Part shown: piece after piece, positions 50,626 through 59,237 of the stretch
Numbering within the stretch: the stretch's first letter is position 1
How the letters are laid out: every line of letters starts with the position of its first letter
From: Acidaminococcus hominis
GTDB lineage: Bacteria > Bacillota > Negativicutes > Acidaminococcales > Acidaminococcaceae
Reading direction: 5' to 3' (one strand)
DNA: 64,000 nt
NCBI RefSeq assembly: GCF_021044795.1
Contig: NZ_JAJNOP010000006.1
The notes under the pieces: model-generated
Seen by the model: the letters and a program-made list of their open reading frames with translations, nothing else
Database searches by the model: none
What the model was told of the DNA's origin: nothing
Position numbers and translations under genes: made by a program

Positions 50626-51600
50626 TTATACCACTCCTTGATGTACCAAGTCGGTAATATGCACCAGACCTACTACCCGGTGCTCCTCATCCACCACCGG
50701 CAGCACCGTAATGGGCCGGGGTTTGTTGGCTTCCATAATGTGCAGGGCTTCTGCCGCCAGCTTGTTGGGGGCAATGGTGGTGGGATGGGCGGTCATCATC
50801 TCGGCTACGGGCCGGTTCAGGAAATCCAGACTCCGGGCCAGACCCCGGCGGATATCTCCATCGGTCACAAGGCCCAGCAGGTGATGCTGGTCGTCCACTA
50901 CGGAAACGGCGCCTACGCCCTTGTCGGTAATCACAAACAGGGCATCTTTGACGCTCATGTCCGCAGGCACCATGGGATTTTCCTGTTCCTTATGCATAAT
51001 GTCGGCCACCGTCAGCAGCAGCTTCCGGCCCAGACTGCCACCGGGATGGAAGATGGCAAACTGGTTGGGGGTAAAATGCCGGGCGCTCAAAAGTTCCATG
51101 GCCAGGGCATCCCCAAAAGCCAGGGCTGCCGTGGTGCTGCTGGTGGGAGCCAGACCCAGGGGGCAGGCTTCCTTCTGCACGCCTACATTCAGCACAATAT
51201 CGGAGTTCTTGGCCAGGGTGGAATCAGGATTGCCCACCATGGAGATGATGTGCGCCCCAATCCGCCGCAGGGACGGAAGGATATTCAGCACTTCCCCGGT
51301 TTCCCCGCTGTTGGACAGGGCCAGGATCACATCGTTTTGGGTGACCATGCCCAGGTCCCCGTGGATGCCTTCCGCCGGGTGCAGATAGAAGGCGGGGGTG
51401 CCGGTGCTAGCCAGGGTGGCCGCAATCTTGCGGCCGATAATGCCGGATTTGCCCATGCCGGTCACAATAATCCGGCCCTTGCAGTGAAGAATCATTTCCA
51501 GGGCAGCCTGAAAATGTTCATCCACCCGGGGCAGCAGCTCCAGAATGGAAGCGGCTTCGATTTTCAACGTTTCTTTGGCTTTCTCCAGCATTTTACTCAC
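50626..51600 (-). CDS. kdsD: Arabinose-5-phosphate isomerase
   Basis: 324 residues: a SIS sugar-isomerase domain (about 35-170, with the GMGKSGIIGRKIAATLASTG stretch) and two CBS domains (about 200-320). It converts ribulose 5-phosphate to arabinose 5-phosphate, the first committed step to Kdo. Operon position between kdsA and kdsC confirms the assignment over other SIS-CBS proteins. Confidence 0.95.
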   Translation of the reverse strand: MSKMLEKAKETLKIEAASILELLPRVDEHFQAALEMILHCKGRIIVTGMGKSGIIGRKIAATLASTGTPAFYLHPAEGIHGDLGMVTQNDVILALSNSGETGEVLNILPSLRRIGAHIISMVGNPDSTLAKNSDIVLNVGVQKEACPLGLAPTSSTTAALAFGDALAMELLSARHFTPNQFAIFHPGGSLGRKLLLTVADIMHKEQENPMVPADMSVKDALFVITDKGVGAVSVVDDQHHLLGLVTDGDIRRGLARSLDFLNRPVAEMMTAHPTTIAPNKLAAEALHIMEANKPRPITVLPVVDEEHRVVGLVHITDLVHQGVV

Positions 51601-52418
51601 TCCCTGCGTCCAATCTGGTCAATGGTTTTGGCGTCCTGAAGAACCTGTTCCAGGTCATCCAGGGCAATCATGTTGGGTCCGTCGGACAGGGCTTCTGCCG
51701 GGTTGTCGTGGACTTCCAGGAACAAGCCGTCCACGCCGACGGCAGCCGCTGCCCGGGCCATATGGGGAGCAAACTTGCTTTGGCCGCCGGAAGAAGTGCC
51801 CTTGCCGCCAGGAATCTGCACGCTGTGGGTCACGTCCATAATTACCGGATAGCCCATTTCCCGCATGATGGGCAGGGACCGCATATCCGTTACCAGGGTG
51901 TTGTAGCCGAAGCTGACGCCCCGTTCCGTCAGCATCAGCTGCTGGCAGCCGCTGCCCGTAATCTTATTGACCACGTTCTGCATATCCCAAGGAGCCAGGA
52001 ACTGGCCCTTTTTCACGTTGACTACCCGGCCGCTGCGAGCGGCTTCTACCAAAAGGTCCGTCTGCCGGCACAGGAAGGCCGGAATCTGGATGATGTCCAG
52101 CACTTCGGCAGCTTTTTCCACCTGCCAGGTTTCGTGAACGTCACTGATAACCGGTACGTTCAGGTCTTTCTTGATTTGGGCCAGGATTTTCAGGCCCTCC
52201 TCAATACCGGGTCCCCGGAAGGAATTCAGGCTGGACCGGTTGGCTTTATCGTAGGAGGCCTTGAATACATAGGGCAGGCCCAGTTTTTCGCAAATGGCCT
52301 TGGCCCGTTTGCCGATGGCCAGGCTCCGTTCGTAGCCTTCCAGCACGCAGGGGCCGGCCATAATCAGCAGGGGCTGACCCTGGCCGACTTTATAGGATCC
52401 AATCGTTACGCTTTCCAT
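51597..52418 (-). CDS. kdsA: 3-deoxy-8-phosphooctulonate synthase
   Basis: Condenses arabinose 5-phosphate with phosphoenolpyruvate to Kdo-8-phosphate. From the ATG at 52418 it has 273 residues, normal for KdsA, with the signature blocks AGPCVLE, FKASYDKANRSS, and DVTHSVQIPGG. A frame open upstream of 52418 runs into kdsB and is Arg/Lys-rich; it is not part of the protein. It lies seven bases after kdsB and overlaps kdsD by four bases. Confidence 0.97.
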   Translation of the reverse strand: MESVTIGSYKVGQGQPLLIMAGPCVLEGYERSLAIGKRAKAICEKLGLPYVFKASYDKANRSSLNSFRGPGIEEGLKILAQIKKDLNVPVISDVHETWQVEKAAEVLDIIQIPAFLCRQTDLLVEAARSGRVVNVKKGQFLAPWDMQNVVNKITGSGCQQLMLTERGVSFGYNTLVTDMRSLPIMREMGYPVIMDVTHSVQIPGGKGTSSGGQSKFAPHMARAAAAVGVDGLFLEVHDNPAEALSDGPNMIALDDLEQVLQDAKTIDQIGRRE

Positions 52419-52425
52419 GGATGGG

Positions 52426-53211
52426 TTACTCCTTTCCTTCTTCCGCCTTGGCGGCTTCTTCCGCAGCCTTGGCCTTTTCGGCTTCCAGCTGGGTGAAAAT
52501 TTCGTTGGCCTTATGCAGGTCTTCCGGCGTATCAATGCCCACCCCTTGGAAATCAGAGGTCAGCACCTTAATCTTTACGCCGTTTTCCAGGGCCCGCAGC
52601 TGCTCCAGGCCTTCCACCCGTTCCAGGGGCGTGGGCAAAAGGGCAGCAAACTTCAGCAGGAAATCCCGGCGGTAGGCGTAAATGCCTACGTGCTTGTACA
52701 CCTTGACTTCCGGCAGGTCATGCCGGGGATAGGGAATCAGACTCCGGGAGAAATACAGGGCATAGCCGTTCTCGTCGGTAACGACTTTGACGGCGTTGGG
52801 ATTCTGGAAATCCTCGGGCTGCATTTCTGTCTTGATGGTGGCCATTTCCAGGCCGTCGTTGTCCGCAAAGGCCTGGGCCAGGTCATCGATGACCTGGGGC
52901 GGAATCATGGGTTCGTCTCCCTGGACGTTGACAATCACGTCCACGTCTTCGTAGCTCAGGGCTACTTCGGCCAGCCGGTCGGTGCCGCTGGGATGGTCCT
53001 GGGAGGTCATGACGGCCGTGCCGCCAAATTGTTCTACCGCGTCGGCAATGCGCTGGTCATCGGTAGCTACCACCACCTGATCCGGAATCCGGGCCAGGGC
53101 AACCTGCTCATACACTCTTTGAATCACGGTCTTGCCAGCCAGCATAGCCAGGGGCTTGCCGGGAAGACGGGTGGAACCGAAACGAGCTGGGATTACACAT
53201 AAAACTTTCAT
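52426..53211 (-). CDS. kdsB: CMP-Kdo synthetase
   Basis: Activates Kdo with CTP to CMP-Kdo. 261 residues with the N-terminal nucleotide-binding text IPARFGSTRLPGKPLA and the VQGDEPMI motif of KdsB. The last 25 residues form an Ala/Glu/Lys-rich tail absent from E. coli KdsB (248 residues). Its ATG overlaps the waaA-lpxK stop (ATGA). Confidence 0.97.
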   Translation of the reverse strand: MKVLCVIPARFGSTRLPGKPLAMLAGKTVIQRVYEQVALARIPDQVVVATDDQRIADAVEQFGGTAVMTSQDHPSGTDRLAEVALSYEDVDVIVNVQGDEPMIPPQVIDDLAQAFADNDGLEMATIKTEMQPEDFQNPNAVKVVTDENGYALYFSRSLIPYPRHDLPEVKVYKHVGIYAYRRDFLLKFAALLPTPLERVEGLEQLRALENGVKIKVLTSDFQGVGIDTPEDLHKANEIFTQLEAEKAKAAEEAAKAEEGKE

Positions 53212-55742
53212 TTTACTTGTTTCTCCTTTTTGATGGCGGCTTTGATGGTATCTACAAAAGCTTCCTCACCGCTGGTAATTTGAATTTCCATATCCAGAAT
53301 ATACAGAGGTACATCCCGATGGAGGTAGATAAACTCCGTAGGAATTTTAACGGCATCTTTGCCGGTGGTAATCAGTGCCTTGACGCCCCGGCTGATAGCC
53401 TTGTCCATGATGTACTGCATTTCCACCATGCCATAGTCGTGATGGTCGGGGTAACGGATGGCTTCTACAATGTTCAGGCCTTCGCCGGTCATGGTCTGCT
53501 CAAAGGAGGACGGGTTGCCGATGGCGGAAAATACCATGACGTGCTGTCCCCGCAGGGCTTCCAGAGGCAGGGCCTTGCTCATATCGTTTTTGTACCAATC
53601 TGCGATTTCAATATAGTCGCAGGGTTTGTGGATGCTTTCCACAATGGGCGCCTTGGGGGCGTATTTGTGCAGGGTATCGCACAGGGTGGCCCGGGAAATG
53701 GGGGAACTCTGGTCGCATTTGGTAAGCAGGAACAGGCCGGCCCGGCTGAGATTGGCCAGGGGTTCCCGCAGAGTGCCCCGGGGCAGTATGCTGCCGTTGC
53801 CAAACATGTTCAGGGTATCCACTAGCACCACGTCCAGGTCCCGGTACAGCTGCCAATGCTGGTAGCCGTCATCCAGGATGATGACCTCGGCCCGGAACTT
53901 CTCCACGGCAAATTGGCCGGTAATGGACCGTTCCTTGCCGATGACCACGGGAATGCCGGGCAGCTGCTTGGCCATCAGGAAGGCTTCGTCGCCGGCTTCG
54001 TAGGCGGTCATGTAAATCTTCTTGCCATCCGAAACCACGCCGATTTTTTCTTCCCAGTGGGAACGGTAGCCCCGGTTCAGGATTACCACCCGGTAGCCCA
54101 TCTGCTGGATCATCAGGGCCACTTTTTGGGCGGTAGGGGTCTTGCCGGTGCCGCCTACGGTAATGTTGCCGATGGAAATCACGCAGCAGTCCAAATGGGT
54201 CTTGGGCAGGGCGCCCAGGCTATAGAGCCCCAGCTTCAGTCGTACGCCGGCTTCGTATAAAACGGACAGAACCCGGAGGAAGGCCAGCACGCACCAGTCC
54301 AGGATACCGCTGTCCTCACCATGGGACAGGTGAATCAGGTACTGGGTTACGGCGTCGCCGGGACGCATCCGGGGACTGATTTCATCGTTGATGTTGCGGG
54401 TATTGATTTTGTAGTGGTTGTTCACCATGCTTTCGGTGGCGGTCAGGCTCAGCAGCTCCTTCAGGTAGCCAATGGTCCGCACGGCAGCGCCGCGGTTTTC
54501 CCGGATGACCTGGAGGGAGGCATCCCCCATCTTCTTGCGCAGGGCATCGTCCTTAAAGATTTTCAGGAACATTTGGGTCATTTCTTCCCCGTTGTTAATC
54601 TGGACGCAGGCCCCTACCTTGCTGAGCAGGGCAAAGGAATCCTTGAAGTTGGACATGCTGGGCCCTACAATGATGGGTTTGGCATGGGCAGCGGGTTCCA
54701 AAACGTTGTGGCCCCCGTGCTGGATCAGGCTGCCGCCGACAAATACGGCATCCCCTACGGCGTAGATCCGGCCCAGTTCCCCGATGGTGTCAATGAGCAC
54801 CACATCGTAGACGGGACGGCTGCCGGCTGGCAGTTCCTTCAGCTTGGAACGGAGTCCCAGCTTCAAGCCGTACTTTTGGGCCAGCTGGGCAATCTCATGG
54901 ATACGGCCGGGTTTCCGGGGCGCCACAATCAGCCGGGCGTGGGGGAATTCCTTTTGGATATCCTGAAAACTCTTAAAGAGGGTTTCTTCTTCGGTCGAAT
55001 GGGTGCTGCCGGCTACAATCACAGGGTAATCGCTGCCCAGTCCCAGTTCTTCCTTATACTGGGCCAGATCCTCAGGAGTCACCTCCGCATAGGTCTGGTC
55101 GAACTTGGTGTTGCCGGTGACAAAAATCCGGCGTTTTTCAGCCCCCAGGTGCTCGATGTACTCGGCATCAATGGAAGACTGCATACAGAAACGGGTAACG
55201 CTGCCCATCATGTCGGCCAAAATGCCAAACAGGTACCGGTAGCTTTTGACGGACTTGTCGGAAATCCGGCCGTTGACCATCATCACAGGAATCCGGCGGA
55301 GCTTCACGGCCCGCAGGAAGTTGGGCCACAGTTCCGTTTCCACCGGCATGAAAATCCGGGGCATAATGCGTTTTACAAAGGATTCGGACACAAAGGGCAG
55401 ATCCAGGGGGAAGTAGATGATGGCATCGGCTTCCGGAATAATCTGGTGGGCCATGTTGTAGCCCCCGGTGGTCACGGCGGACACCAGGATTTTGGCGTCG
55501 GGCATGGCCTTGCGAATTTCTTTCACCAGCGGGCTGGTAGCTACGATTTCGCCCACGGAAGCCCCGTGGATCCAGATACAGTTTTTATGGGCTACGGCGG
55601 CAATCTCGTCATCCCGAATCAGGCCGATGCTTTGCCGGAAGCGGCGGGGAAAGCCTTTTTCCCGGAAATACCGCCAGGTAAAGTACGGCAGGATTACGAT
55701 GATAAATAATACTGTCGCCAAGAAATTATACAAATAATACAT
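53208..55742 (-). CDS. waaA-lpxK: Fusion protein: Kdo transferase (WaaA) and tetraacyldisaccharide 4'-kinase (LpxK)
   Basis: One 844-residue frame joins two consecutive enzymes of Kdo-lipid A synthesis. Residues 1 to about 430 are WaaA/KdtA: an N-terminal membrane segment (5-22), the catalytic HGASVGE (59-65, base Glu65), and the GGSLIQHGGHNVLEPAA donor site (336-352). Residues about 485-844 are LpxK with a membrane-associated helix and P-loop GNITVGGTGKTP (525-536) and DDGYQHW. The linker (about 435-480) is polar. No internal stop or frameshift separates them. Fusion would hand the phosphorylated lipid directly to the Kdo transferase. Linked to kdsB by ATGA overlap. Confidence 0.95.
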   Translation of the reverse strand: MYYLYNFLATVLFIIVILPYFTWRYFREKGFPRRFRQSIGLIRDDEIAAVAHKNCIWIHGASVGEIVATSPLVKEIRKAMPDAKILVSAVTTGGYNMAHQIIPEADAIIYFPLDLPFVSESFVKRIMPRIFMPVETELWPNFLRAVKLRRIPVMMVNGRISDKSVKSYRYLFGILADMMGSVTRFCMQSSIDAEYIEHLGAEKRRIFVTGNTKFDQTYAEVTPEDLAQYKEELGLGSDYPVIVAGSTHSTEEETLFKSFQDIQKEFPHARLIVAPRKPGRIHEIAQLAQKYGLKLGLRSKLKELPAGSRPVYDVVLIDTIGELGRIYAVGDAVFVGGSLIQHGGHNVLEPAAHAKPIIVGPSMSNFKDSFALLSKVGACVQINNGEEMTQMFLKIFKDDALRKKMGDASLQVIRENRGAAVRTIGYLKELLSLTATESMVNNHYKINTRNINDEISPRMRPGDAVTQYLIHLSHGEDSGILDWCVLAFLRVLSVLYEAGVRLKLGLYSLGALPKTHLDCCVISIGNITVGGTGKTPTAQKVALMIQQMGYRVVILNRGYRSHWEEKIGVVSDGKKIYMTAYEAGDEAFLMAKQLPGIPVVIGKERSITGQFAVEKFRAEVIILDDGYQHWQLYRDLDVVLVDTLNMFGNGSILPRGTLREPLANLSRAGLFLLTKCDQSSPISRATLCDTLHKYAPKAPIVESIHKPCDYIEIADWYKNDMSKALPLEALRGQHVMVFSAIGNPSSFEQTMTGEGLNIVEAIRYPDHHDYGMVEMQYIMDKAISRGVKALITTGKDAVKIPTEFIYLHRDVPLYILDMEIQITSGEEAFVDTIKAAIKKEKQVK

Positions 55743-55760
55743 CCTCTGACCTCGTTTTCG

Positions 55761-57545
55761 TTAGTCTTCCGCGTCCTCGTCCGTTTCATGGGATTGCTGG
55801 GCTGCGCCTTTTTTCACTACCTTTTTTTCTTTGAATTGAATATCGTGGAGGTGGGCATACAGGCCATGGAGAGCCATCAGCTGGCTGTGGGTGCCTTCTT
55901 CCACAATGACGCCCTTATCCAGTACCAGAATCTTGCTGGCGTTTTGGATGGTGGACAGCCGGTGGGCAATGACGAAGGAAGTTCTGCCTACCATCAGCCG
56001 GTCCAGGGCCTCCTGTACCACCCGTTCGCTTTCCGTATCCAGGGCGGAGGTGGCTTCGTCCAAAATCAAAATCCGGGGGTTCTTCAAGATGGCCCGGGCG
56101 ATGGAAATGCGCTGGCGCTGACCGCCGGAAATGTTCACGCCCCGGTCGCCCAGATGGGTTTCGTAACCCTGAGGCAGCTGGACGATGAATTCATCTGCAT
56201 TGGCTGCCTTGGCAGCGGCAATGACTTCTTCCCGGGTGGCATCCAGCCGTCCGTAGAGGATGTTGTTGTAGACGGTGTCATTGAACAGGTTGGTTTCCTG
56301 GGGCACAATACCTACCTGCTCCCGGAGGGAAGCAACGGTAACGTCCCGGATATCGTGGCCGTCAATGCTGATGCTGCCACCGGTCACATCGTAGAACCGG
56401 GGCACCAGGTTGGCGATGGTGGATTTGCCGGCACCGGAGGGGCCTACCAGGGCCACTGCCTGACCGGGTTCCACATTAAAGTTCAAATGTTTCAGGATGG
56501 GTTCGCCGGGATTGTATTCAAAGGATACATCCTTAAATTCCACATAGCCCTTTACCGGAGGCAGGGCAATGGCATCGGGTTTTTCCGGAATTTTTTCTTC
56601 CAGGTCCAAGACGCCGAAAACCCGTTCCGCAGCAGCCAGGGCCCGCTGGATATTGCCCAGTACCCGGGCAATCCGCTTGATGGGGTTGGAAATGTTGATG
56701 GCGTACACCAGGAAGGCAATCAGGGAACCAGCGGAAATCTCGTCGTTGATTACGCTGCGCCCGCCAAACCAGATGATGGCCGTTACGCCCAGGGCGGCAA
56801 TGAATTCGATGACAGGGGACAGGGTACCCATGAGCTTGGCGCTTTTCATGTTGGCGTAGAAGTTTACCCGGTTCTGCCGGTCAAACCGCTCAATTTCGTA
56901 GGGCTCCCGGACGAAGGATTTGACCACCCGGGTTGAGGACAGGGTTTCCTGGAGCACGCTGGTGATATCCGCCGTGGCCTGCTGAATCCGGCGGCCGGAC
57001 TGACGGATTTTCTTGCCGAAGAAGTCCATAAAGAACAGTACCACCGGGAAGGTGCAGAAGGTAAAGACCGTCAGCTTCCAGTCCAGGTATACCATGGCAC
57101 AGATGGAGCCGATGAGCACGCTGGTTTCGGTGATGATTTCGATGCTGTTGTCCACCATGGCTGCCTGAAGGGCCTGCACGTCGTTGGTGACGTAGCTCAT
57201 GATGGTGCCCAGTTTGTTCCGGTCATAGAAGCGGGTATCCAGTTCCATGAGCTTGCGGAACACCTTGCTGCGCACGTCGATGACGATGCTTTCGCCTACG
57301 TAGTTCATCAGGTAGCTCTGGCCGTAATAGAATATCCCTCTGGCAAAGAAAATGACGATGATGCCCACGGCAATCAGGTTCAATAGGCCGCTGTTCTTGT
57401 CAGAGAAGACCTTATCGATAACGTCCCGGACAATCCAGGGCACGTACAGGTTGGCCGCTGCCGTCATAATGGTACAGAAGCCCGCGGCAATCAGCCGGGG
57501 AATATAGGGTCTGATAAATTGGATAATACGAAAGTACAGGTTCAT
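55761..57545 (-). CDS. msbA: Lipid A flippase-type ABC exporter (MsbA family)
   Basis: A 594-residue half-transporter: six transmembrane helices (about 15-310) and an ABC domain with Walker A GPSGAGKS, signature ISGGQRQR, Walker B LILDEATSALD and switch His (IAHRLST). Its place between lpxB and waaA-lpxK points to flipping core-lipid A across the inner membrane, as for MsbA. The last 25 residues are Lys/Glu/Asp-rich. Start overlaps the lpxB stop by four bases (ATGA). Confidence 0.93.
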   Translation of the reverse strand: MNLYFRIIQFIRPYIPRLIAAGFCTIMTAAANLYVPWIVRDVIDKVFSDKNSGLLNLIAVGIIVIFFARGIFYYGQSYLMNYVGESIVIDVRSKVFRKLMELDTRFYDRNKLGTIMSYVTNDVQALQAAMVDNSIEIITETSVLIGSICAMVYLDWKLTVFTFCTFPVVLFFMDFFGKKIRQSGRRIQQATADITSVLQETLSSTRVVKSFVREPYEIERFDRQNRVNFYANMKSAKLMGTLSPVIEFIAALGVTAIIWFGGRSVINDEISAGSLIAFLVYAINISNPIKRIARVLGNIQRALAAAERVFGVLDLEEKIPEKPDAIALPPVKGYVEFKDVSFEYNPGEPILKHLNFNVEPGQAVALVGPSGAGKSTIANLVPRFYDVTGGSISIDGHDIRDVTVASLREQVGIVPQETNLFNDTVYNNILYGRLDATREEVIAAAKAANADEFIVQLPQGYETHLGDRGVNISGGQRQRISIARAILKNPRILILDEATSALDTESERVVQEALDRLMVGRTSFVIAHRLSTIQNASKILVLDKGVIVEEGTHSQLMALHGLYAHLHDIQFKEKKVVKKGAAQQSHETDEDAED

Positions 57546-58678
57546 GAGTTCTCCTTAGCTGTCTGTAATATCAAGGCGGCGGTGCGCGCTACGGCACCTG
57601 GCCGGCCCAGCTTGGAAACGGCTTGGGCCAGCTCCCCGCGTACGGTCTTTCCTTCCACTGGGTCAAGAAACGCCAGTACGGAGGAAGCCATGTTTTCCGG
57701 TGTCAGTTTTTCTTGGATCAGTTCCGGCAGGATTTCCTTGCCTGCCAGGATGTTGGGCAGGCCGATGTATTTCACATAAACCAGGTGCCGGGCAATGGCT
57801 ATGCTCAGGGCACTGGCCCGGTAGCAGATGACGCTGGGCAGGCCGCACAGGGCACATTCCAGGGTCACGGTACCGCTGGTGGCAAGAGCGGCGTCCGAGG
57901 CTTTCATCACGTCGTAGCCATCTCCCTCCACCAGCCGGACAGGCACGGGGGAAGTCCTGAGGATGCTCTCCAGCAGCTCCGTATCAATAGAAGGGGCTTT
58001 CTGGAGGATGAAGTCCACCTCCGGCCTGGCCTTTTGGATCAGTGACAGCGCCTTCAGCATCACTGGAAGCACCCCGGTAATTTCCTTTACCCGGGAGCCC
58101 GGCAGCAGCAGCACCACCGGGTGCCCTTCCCGCTTGCCGATTTTCCGGTTCCGTTCTTCCGGGGTCAGCACCGGCTTTACAATATCCACCAGGGGATTTC
58201 CTACGAACTCCACCGGGGCTCCGGCTGCCTTATACACGTCATAGGCAAAAGGATAGATGCAGGCCACCCGGGTGGCTAGCCCAGCCACCATTTTGGCCCG
58301 GCTGCGGCGCCAGGCCCAGGCCGACGGGGGGATGTAGGAAAATACGGGAATGCCCAGGCTTTTGGCCACCTTGGCCACCCGCATATTGAAGTCCGGGTAA
58401 TCCACCGTTACAAACACGTCCGGCTTCCGTTCTTCCATGGCTTTTTTGAAGGCATTTTTCAGTGCAAAAAGCCGGGGCAGCTGCTTCACTACTTCTACAA
58501 ACCCCATCACACTGTAATCCTTATAGTCAAACAGCACTTCGCCGCCGGCTTCCCGCAGCGCAGCCCCGCCCATGCCAAATACCTGGGCCGTGGGGTCCTG
58601 GGCCAGGATGGCCCGGGTCAGTGCCGCCGCGTGAAGATCTCCGGAGGCTTCTCCGGCTGATATGAAGATTCGCGTCAC
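57542..58678 (-). CDS. lpxB: Lipid A disaccharide synthase
   Basis: A GT19 glycosyltransferase joining UDP-2,3-diacylglucosamine and lipid X. About 378 residues from a GTG start at 58678, giving the typical N-terminus TRIFISAGEASGDLHA; AGGAG lies eight bases upstream. An ATG 39 bases earlier is in frame but lies before that site. Family motifs SGTVTLECAL and LPGSR(V/K)E are present. First gene of the envelope operon; a TATAAT on the minus strand at 58716-58721 marks its own promoter, though the -35 is poor. Confidence 0.96.
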   Translation of the reverse strand: MTRIFISAGEASGDLHAAALTRAILAQDPTAQVFGMGGAALREAGGEVLFDYKDYSVMGFVEVVKQLPRLFALKNAFKKAMEERKPDVFVTVDYPDFNMRVAKVAKSLGIPVFSYIPPSAWAWRRSRAKMVAGLATRVACIYPFAYDVYKAAGAPVEFVGNPLVDIVKPVLTPEERNRKIGKREGHPVVLLLPGSRVKEITGVLPVMLKALSLIQKARPEVDFILQKAPSIDTELLESILRTSPVPVRLVEGDGYDVMKASDAALATSGTVTLECALCGLPSVICYRASALSIAIARHLVYVKYIGLPNILAGKEILPELIQEKLTPENMASSVLAFLDPVEGKTVRGELAQAVSKLGRPGAVARTAALILQTAKENS

Positions 58679-59237
58679 CCTGTTTTCTCCTCTCTCGTTT
58701 CGAACATAAGTGTACATTATATTTTAGCACATCCGGGCGACCCATTCCAAATATTTCCATAAAATATCAAAATTGGGCCAAATGGTCGGATTTCCTGCGT
58801 TTTTTTCATAGGTACAACAAGGGCGCCTGGGGAGTTCGTGCCCTTGGGAGCAAAATCCATTGCCAGGGTAACCGTCCCCTTCTTTTCCGACAGCCGAAAA
58901 ATTTTCGCTGCGTTAATTCTGAAGAATTTTTCCCCTCCCAGAATAATTGTTTTCTTTCCCCAAATCGTCTTAAGGCACGTTTGCTGTCAAGACATCATCA
59001 CTTTTAATAATGCTGAATCCCGCTTATTTCGGGAAAAATCGGGATATATTCATCACTATTGTACTTTAGCTTATATATAGTTTTTTTATCTTCACATAAT
59101 TCTTCATTTCTCGCACATTTTATCCTTCGTAAAGTCAATTTTTTCTGTGAACAAATCAATAGTTATTATTGTTTTTACAACTTTCCAGGTGTAAGATGAT
59201 GTTATCAATACAATATCATTATGGGAGGTCGATGCAC
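58679..59237. other. Long intergenic region between divergent lpxB and aspD
   Basis: About 560 bases without a gene. The left part holds the lpxB -10 (58716-58721). Between 58818 and 58846 CAAGGGC / GCCCTTG can form a hairpin, and CGAAAA/TTTTCG (about 58895-58910) another. The right part from about 58970 is markedly AT-rich compared with neighbouring coding DNA and ends in the aspD promoter, TTGTTT (59169-59174) and TAAGAT (59192-59197) with a 17-base spacer. I see no tRNA, attachment site or transposase remnant. Confidence 0.6.

Noticed and set aside
52419..52535. N-terminal extension of KdsA
   Set aside because: It is Arg/Lys-rich, overlaps the end of kdsB and lacks homology to the family; the ATG at 52418 fits the usual length.
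58818..58930. Possible small RNA between lpxB and aspD
   Set aside because: Only two short hairpins are seen, with no promoter-terminator pair around them; evidence is too thin for a feature call.
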